64,000 nt of DNA, taken from assembly GCA_948146395.1 (NCBI GenBank), contig OX411544.1:52777933-52841932 (forward strand). The letters are read 5' to 3'. This DNA comes from Fragum whitleyi (taxonomy: Eukaryota; Mollusca; Bivalvia; Cardiida; Cardiidae). The notes under the pieces were generated by a model. That model was given only the letters and a program-made list of their open reading frames with translations. It ran no database searches and was not told the DNA's origin. Positions 57,867 through 64,000 of this stretch are shown piece by piece. How positions within the stretch are numbered: position 1 is the stretch's first letter; each line of letters opens with the position of its first letter. A program made the translations under genes and the position numbers.

Positions 57867-60800
57867 CTGTAAGAAAAAGTTTGGCATAATTGATTGAAAG
57901 AAGTTTATTGGCAGAATTATTTTTCATTGAAAGGGTGATGCTTCATTTTTGTTATTCAGTACATGTATATATGAGGATGTATTAAGAAATCTAACTCTGT
58001 TAGATGTGAAATTGTTATTTTCTAAATATTCCAAAGAGGCTTCATGAAAAATAGCTTATTGAAATTTACAATGATTCTTTCTTGGCTTTGTAGTTCCAAT
58101 GTATTTGCAAGTACTGATATTCTTTTTATCTTCAAATATTTGCTTATGAAATATCTATAAATGAAATGAAATCTTTAATTCAGAATTCAAATACAAAAGA
58201 ATACTTTTTTCACCATTTGAGTGGGGAAAATGAATTTTTACTCTAGACAAAACTAAACTTCTTTTTTGGAAAATTGATCTTACTACTCCAAAATAATAGG
58301 TCAAAAAAGAATCTTTCACTACATTAATCCTGCATATATACTTATGACTCAGTACAAAACAGCTGTAACTGCCTATAAGCATATAGACAGTTACAGCTAT
58401 TTTGTAATGAGTCATACATATGTACCAACTGATCTTTGAACCTCATGCAAAGGAAAGCTATGAATGTTCCAGGTTCAATATGTCAAAGGATAACCTATAA
58501 CTATTCTTTATTCTATACTAACTTGACTGTTTTTTCTGAATCCATATGACCACAGGGACTGAAACAATGTGTTGGATGTTCATTATCAACATATAGACTC
58601 AACTCTCCACCCATCTTCAACTTTACGAATGGACTAACCTGAAAATAATGAATACAATATTATACAGTGGAATTGTGTTAATAGCAACTTCAATTTGTCA
58701 ACCCTTTTGTTGCTATTAACCAGAACTTGCTATTAACAGGAGGTAGCTATTCTTTAATTCAACAAGTATCTGGTGTTGTATGCAACACATAAAGTCCCCT
58801 ACCGGCTTCGTTTGTCTCAATGTTTTCCCACGCCAATTCTATCAGGGACATCAAAACCAGGTCTTGTTTTGGAAAGGGTTAAACAAGACTTACATGAGTT
58901 GTTGTCTCTGCTGTGCCCACTATACAATTCATGCAAGCAATAGACAGATGCAAGAAATAGTATCAATAACAGTTACCTTGTCTGATCCAAGATGTTTTTC
59001 TTCAGTCTTGTTGGTAAGAAATGAGAACTTTCACTGGAGGTAATTAATACTGCTGCATCACCACCCTGACTAACATGGCTTATAAATTTTTTTACATTTT
59101 AAAACAGGTTTCATCAAGTTAGCTTGCTTAGTTATTAGTTATTGCAGGATCCATTTTTTGCAATATTTTCACTATTTCCGCTACCATAGCAACCACACTT
59201 TTTGTCAAAGAACAAAGATAAAATGATGTGCATAATCTACACATTGCCATCTAGTCATATACCAAGTCTCATCAAATTAGCTTGCTTACTTATTAACTTA
59301 TCGCAGGATCCAATATTTTTTGCCATATTTTCACTATTTCCGTAACCATAGCAACAACAATTTTAGTCTAAAAACAAAAATAAAATGATGTGCATAATCT
59401 ACACATTGCCACCAAGTCTCATCAAACAAGCTTGCTTAGTTATTATCTTATCGCAGGATCCCATTTTTGGCCATATTTTCACTATTTCTGTAACCATAGC
59501 AACCTCAATTTAAGTCGAAAAACAAAAATAAAATGATGTGCATAATCTACACATTGCCATCTAGTCATATACCAACTTTCATCAAAAACGCTTGCTTAGT
59601 TATTAAGTTTTCGCGGGATCCAGATTTGAGCGGACAGACGGACGGATGGACGGACAGACGGATGGACGGACGGACAGACAGAGGGCAAACCTATAGTCCC
59701 CTCCGGTGTGAACACCGGTAGGGGACTAATTAGTGCTTTTTGTCAATTTCAATTAAGTTGTGAGATACTTTTATCAGAAGTGTAGATTCAGAGGTTCCAC
59801 TGTGCTTATGTACTGAACCAACTAGAAACTGTTAACCCTATTACCAGATCACAAACTTTAAGACTGCTCCGATTTCTACAAAAGTTTAAGACAATCTTTA
59901 GATCATAGAATTTAGAAAAAACATTATGTATGTATGAAAACAAAAGGAATGCTGGTTTCAAGCTATTCCTTAAATTTCTTGATTGGCATCAAAATGGGAT
60001 TGAGCAGAAATGGGATAACAATGTATTTTTATCCCTGCATGACACATCAATTGTAATGTCAATGAGATCTGTATGTCTTAAGTTGAAACTATTTGCAACA
60101 ATTGAAAACTTCAAGTAATTTCTTGAATTTTCATTTCATTAGTGCATTTAATAAGTAAGTATATAATTAAAGAAGCATTTTCTTCAACATCCACAATGTT
60201 TCCAAAGCTTTTTTTTCAAACAAGTGCTTTGCAGAGCGGCACATATACGCCTGAAGGGGCTTGTCAGTAACCTTGGCTTGTCAGTTATGCGAGCTTGAAT
60301 GATAGCTTAAAAAATTGAAAACAGACGGATGGACGACTGGGGCCATAAAATAGTATAACGTTTTGAGTGTAGATTGAAAATGGTTTTATGCACAACTATA
60401 TGCCAAACAGTCATTTTGCAAGTTTCAGTTCATTCAAATTCAAAGTGTAGCGAGTTGCTCACAAAAGAAATATAGTGAACCTCAATCAATTCAAGGGCAG
60501 ATAATACAAGAAAGACCCAAGCTTTTTGAATTTCTGAAGTCTTATGCTCAAACAAGTATCAGGGTTATACTGTGACAAAATTTATTTTAATCCAATTAAA
60601 TTTGTGCACAAACACACACACACACAAAAAAAACCTGTAAATTTAAACCATTTTGTGAAGTAAAGGGCAGATAAATCAGAAACTACTTTACATATGAAAA
60701 TAAAATTAGTCCTAAGCACAAAAAGACATCCTCAGAGTCATTGTGGCAAGTTTCCTTTCATTCCCATCAAAAATGTAGGAGAAAATGAGCTGACAAGAAA

Positions 60801-63067
60801 TTTTGTTTTTCTTCAACTCAAGGGCAGATAATTCAAGATAACTCAAGAATGACTGGAGCATTTTGAATTGACAAGTCTTATGCACAACTAGACATCAAAG
60901 AGAGTAATTGTGTCTAGTTCCAGCTCATTTAATAAAGAGTTAAGGAGGAGATGCACACAAAAAGCAGTGATTTTTGTTAAATTCAAGGGCAGATAGTTAA
61001 AGATTTTCTCAGGAATGACTGGAGCGATTTGAATTTCAAAAGTCTTATGCACGCCTAGACATCATAGGGAGTGATTGTGTCTAGTTTCAGCTCATTTCCA
61101 TTGATAGGTTAGGAGGAGTAAAAAACAGTGATTTTCGTTCAATTCAAGGGCAGATAATTCAAGATTTTCTCAGGAATGACAAGAGCAATTTGAATTTCAA
61201 AGGTCATATGAACAACTAGACATGGTAGAGAGTATTTGTGCCAAGTTTCAGCTCATTCCCATTGATAGTTAAGGAGAAGTTGTGCACACAAAAAATTGCT
61301 AACGGACAGCCAAACGGACACACGACCCTTCGGGCGTTTACATGATACGACCCTTCGGGCGTATAATAATAACAAGAGCTTCGCAGGGCGGCACATATAC
61401 GCCCAATGAGGCTTGTCAGTAACCTTGGCTTGTCAGTAACGTGAGCTTGAATGATAGCTATAAATATTGCAAACAGACAGACAGACAACTGGTGCCAGAG
61501 AAAATTGAAAATAATTTTATGCACAACTATATGCCAAACAGTTATTTTGCAAGTTTCAGTTCATTCAAATTCAAAGTGTGACAAGTTGCTCACAAAAGAA
61601 ATATAGTGAATTTCAATCAATTCAAGGGCAGATAATACAAGAAAGACCCAAGCTTTTTAAATTTCTGAAGTCTTATGCTTAACCAAATATCAGGGTTACA
61701 TTATGGCAAGATTCATTTCAATCCAATTAAATTTGTAGGAGTTGTGCACAAACACGCACAAAAAAAATCTGTAATTTTAAACTATTTTGTGAAGTAAAGG
61801 GCAGATAAAACAGGAACTACTTTAAATATGAAAATATATTTTGTCCACAGCTGAAATAGACAACCTACAGAGTCATTGTTACAAGTTTCCTTTCATTCCC
61901 ATGAAAAATGTAGGAGAAAATGAGCTGACAAGAAATTTTGTTTTTCATCAACTCAAGGGCATATAGTCCAAGATAATTCAAGAAGGACTGGAGCATTTTA
62001 AAATTGACAAGTCTTATGCACAACTAGACACCATAGGGAGTAATTGTGACTAGATTCAGTTCATTTCAATTGATAGTAAAGGAGGAGTTGCACAAAAAAT
62101 ACAGTGATTATCGTTTAATTCAAGGGCAGATTATTAAAGATTTTCTCAGGAATGACTGGAGCAATTTGAATTTCAAAGGTCTCATGCACAACTAGACATC
62201 ATAGGGAATAATTGTGTCTAAGTTCAGCTCATTCCCGTTAATTGTTTAGGAGGAGTTGCACACACAAAAAATAGTGATTTTCGTTAAATTTAAGAGCAGA
62301 TAATTCAAGACTTCTCAGGGATGACTGGAGTGATTTGAATTTCAAAGGTATTTTGCACAACTAGACATCATGGAGAGTAATTGTGTGTAGTTTCAGCTTA
62401 TTCCCATTGATAGTTTAGGAGGAGTTGCGCACACACAAAAAAAGTGATTTTGGTTATATTCAAGGGCAGATAATTCAAGATTTCTCAGAAAATAACTGGA
62501 GTGATTTGAATTTCAAAGGTCTTATGCACAACTAGACATCATAGGGAGTAATTGTGCCAAGTGTCAGCTCTATCCCATTGGTAGTTTAGGAGGAGTTGCG
62601 CACACAAAAAACTGCTAACGGACGTACAGACAACCGAGGCCATAACATAATACGACTCTTCGGGTGTATAAAAAGGTATTGCTGTATTTAGCTGATCTTT
62701 TTTCTTTTATTCAACTGACCCTGCAGTTGTTGATCATGTACATGCATTAGTTCCAAGATCACTATTACGCCAATTATACGCCAACATTATTATCTGGTTT
62801 GTCCCACTGAAGTTGACAAATTTAATGCACTTGTATCAGTTCCCAACTTACTGTAAGACAGAGTGGACATGTTCTGCCGTCATTATCATTAGCCTGGCCC
62901 CATTGATGTTGACCATGTACATGCCCACATTTAATATACACAAAGGGCTGTTTATCATTGATCCCTAAAGTCCCTTTTCTGGGTAACACAAGGGTCATCA
63001 GACCCACTGGACACTGAGGTCTTCCTGCATTCAGGTCATCCACCATGTTTTCAAACTCCCGCTCACT
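57740..63067 (-). CDS. PELI: Pellino E3 ubiquitin-protein ligase, C-terminal half (three exons)
   Basis: Exons 63067-62852, 58638-58523 and 57866-57740 join on the minus strand into 151 codons (first at an acceptor, last at TGA). All junctions have GT-AG ends and matching phases (0, then 2). Conserved blocks in order: GRPQCPVGL.TLVLPRK, NDKQPFVYIKCGHVHGQHQW, CPLC, YVDNEHPTHCFSPCGHMDSE, KTVKYWSQVAVPHG, FHAICPFCATPL and VKLIFQDYTD. Pellino proteins bind phosphorylated IRAK/Pelle kinases through an N-terminal FHA-like domain and ubiquitinate them through this RING-like part in Toll and IL-1 receptor signalling. All Cys/His of the RING-like motifs are present, so it looks functional. The FHA exons lie to the right, outside the window. 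Its 4.2-kb intron is full of mobile elements. Confidence 0.93.
58342..58416. mobile_element. Palindromic ~75-bp foldback element in Pellino intron
   Basis: TATGACTCAGTACAAAACAG is mirrored by CTATTTTGTAATGAGTCATA, with the centre ACTGCCTATAAGCATATAGA. It sits in the 656-bp intron between the last two Pellino coding exons. Confidence 0.65.
58523..58638 (-). CDS. PELI: Pellino penultimate coding exon
   Basis: Acceptor TTATTTTCAG|GTTAGTCC and donor GTCAA|GTTAGT; 38 codons plus 2 bases. It encodes VSPFVKLKMGGELSLYVDNE then HPTHCFSPCGHMDSEKTV. CGH supplies Zn ligands. The family's usual GPYVPLWLG segment is here SPFVKLKMG, the most divergent part of the three exons. Confidence 0.9.
58791..59729 (+). 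mobile_element. Helentron/HINE-like element in Pellino intron, ~155-bp core
   Basis: The 5' AGTCCCCTACCGGCTTCG is the inverse of the 3' hairpin end CCGGTGTGAACACCGG and TAGGGGACTAA. Core monomers start GCTTGCTTA at 59122, 59280, 59430 and 59590 and carry TAACCATAGCAAC and ATGATGTGCATAATCTACAC. A GGACAGACGGACGG microsatellite precedes the end. Confidence 0.65.
60220..61366 (+). mobile_element. Helentron/HINE-like element in Pellino intron, first of a tandem pair
   Basis: Starts ACAAGTGCTTTGCAGAGCGG and CACATATACGCCTGAAGGGG; ends in the hairpin ATACGACCCTTCGGGCGTAT plus AATAA. Core monomers of 161-170 bp carry TCAAGGGCAGATAATTCAAG and CTAGACATCATAGGGAGT. Confidence 0.65.
61372..62672 (+). mobile_element. 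Helentron/HINE-like element in Pellino intron, second of the pair
   Basis: Starts ACAAGAGCTTCGCAGGGCGG five bases after the first copy ends, and closes with TACGACTCTTCGGGTGTATA plus AA. Core anchors at 62118, 62288 and 62458 give a spacing of 170 bp. Same 5' half as the first copy but more core units near the 3' end. Confidence 0.65.
62852..63067 (-). CDS. PELI: Pellino exon carrying the first half of the RING-like domain
   Basis: Acceptor GATATCTTTCAG| and donor CTTACA|GTAAGT; exactly 72 codons, phase 0 at both ends. It encodes SEREFENMVDDLNAGRPQCP, VGLMTLVLPRKGTLGINDKQ, PFVYIKCGHVHGQHQWGQAN and DNDGRTCPLCLT. QCPVG, CGHVHG.H and CPLC supply Zn ligands. The ATG at 63046 is internal and not the start. 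Confidence 0.93.
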
Positions 63068-63119
63068 CTGAAAGATATCAAGATAAAGGCTCTACCAAGT
63101 GATTGATAGTGTTGTGTAT

Positions 63120-63147
63120 ATTCTTGTGTTGTTGTTGTTGTTGTTGT
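63120..63147 (+). repeat. TTG trinucleotide repeat
   Basis: TTGTGTTGTTGTTGTTGTTG run in the Pellino intron. Confidence 0.7.
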
Positions 63148-63394
63148 GTATATACTTGCATAAAACATCTGGAAATTTATGATAATTATGAAGTAAACAT
63201 ATTGGAATCCAATGAATTAAAACTGTAAATTGTCAACTTTTTGCTTAATTTAACCAGAATCTTATACAGGAGAAACTATTTGTTCTAAAAAACAAGTGTT
63301 TTGTGCAGAAAGCTAGTTAATTTGATTGGAATGGAGCTGATTCAACTGTATGATTATTTTTTAATATGACCTAGGTCTCAGGAGTGAAATAAAC

Positions 63395-63765
63395 CCGTTG
63401 AATAATTTTGATATTACACAGGTGTTATTACACTAGTGGAATAAATATTCAAATGAGCTCAGAGCAAATAGCAACGCTATTTTGCAACGGCGAAAATGAC
63501 GTCATAATGTGCATATTGGGATGTCAGTTTTAAATGGCGTTATAAGTTTTGTGGAAAATAGAAACTTTGAATTTCAAAATTTTTGACGATTTTTCGCAAA
63601 AATTCGGGTCATATTATAAATAGAATATAAAATTTGTGCTAATGAAATACAGAATTTATTAAACTCGTCATCAATAAACATATAAAAACTCGGCGTAGCA
63701 TCGTTTTTATCTGTTTATAAATGGCTCGTTTAATAAATTCAGTATTCCATGACTCATTTAATATC
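63395..63765 (-). repeat. Dispersed repeat, inverted copy of 40100-40415
   Basis: Shares AATTCAGTATTCCATGACTC, GGGTCATATTATAAATAGAA and ATTACACAGGTGTTATTACA with the 40.1-kb copy. CpGs (GACGTCA, CGGCG) are better kept here, so it may be the younger copy. Confidence 0.6.
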
Positions 63766-63845
63766 ATCTAATTATTGAATACAAAAGATAATTACTGATA
63801 TTTTCATAATAACCTGCTATATCTTACATCCATATCATCAAGACA

Positions 63846-64000
63846 AACAAGATGTGTTAGTGAAACAACAATGCCCATGACACAGATTTTTTTAAATCTT
63901 TGACCTTGACAATTCACCCTGACCTTGTCACATTTCCTTTACCGTGGTATATGTATATGGGCACTATGGAGATCTATCATCATACCATATATGAACACTG
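63846..64000 (+). mobile_element. Helentron/HINE-like 5' end, cut by the window edge
   Basis: ACAAGATGTGTTAGTGAAAC and AACAATGCCCATGACACAGA resemble the start of the element at 33194-33507. The rest is outside. Confidence 0.5.

Overview
The window is eukaryotic, AT-rich, intron- and repeat-dominated DNA. I read it as mollusc, most likely a bivalve. The reasons are split genes with GT-AG introns, animal-specific proteins (a GMAP-210/TRIP11-like golgin and Pellino), and very many non-autonomous elements that start ACAAGAG and end in a hairpin plus TAA, a pattern I associate with bivalve Helentron/HINE-type repeats. The species cannot be fixed from this sequence. There is no bacterial-style gene organisation, and most open frames are chance frames inside repeats.

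Genes. (1) 2810-2903, minus: first coding exon of a TRIP11/GMAP-210-like golgin. Its 5' leader has a 9-codon uORF and NRF1- and YY1-like promoter motifs; the rest of the gene was not found and should lie towards or beyond base 1. (2) 57740-63067, minus: the last three coding exons of a Pellino E3 ubiquitin ligase, running off the right edge. All Cys/His motifs of the RING-like half are kept and all splice phases agree. (3) 16884-20358, minus: two phase-compatible candidate exons of an unidentified gene, plus a tandem duplicate of one exon that carries a stop. (4) About 34187-34303, minus: a TATA/E-box promoter candidate with a short 5' exon. (5) 12232-12359: a reverse-transcriptase relic with the YADD motif.

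Layout. 0-3 kb: golgin exon 1 and intron. 3-12 kb: Helentron-like elements, a 145-bp-unit inverted array, a TA-flanked transposon and TTAA-flanked MITEs. 12-16 kb: an inverted-repeat element with a 22-bp minisatellite, then a 41-bp array. 16-23 kb: candidate exons among SINEs and foldback MITEs. 23-32 kb: long diverged tandem arrays, a second copy of the inverted-repeat-plus-22-bp-minisatellite unit, and more MITEs. 33-39 kb: the most CpG-containing stretch, with the promoter candidate, long hairpins and two SINE families. 41-45 kb: a pogo-like element inside a TTAA MITE and a Mutator-like foldback with 9-bp target duplications. 45-53 kb: two large Helentron-like elements with cores of ~165-bp monomers, one of them organised in 820-bp higher-order units. 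53-64 kb: MITEs, then Pellino, whose 4.2-kb intron is filled by three further Helentron-like elements.

The unifying theme is a community of non-autonomous elements. Many unrelated bodies share one terminal design and carry tandem cores of 145-170 bp. Nested insertions and filled/empty site pairs inside the window give the order of several events.
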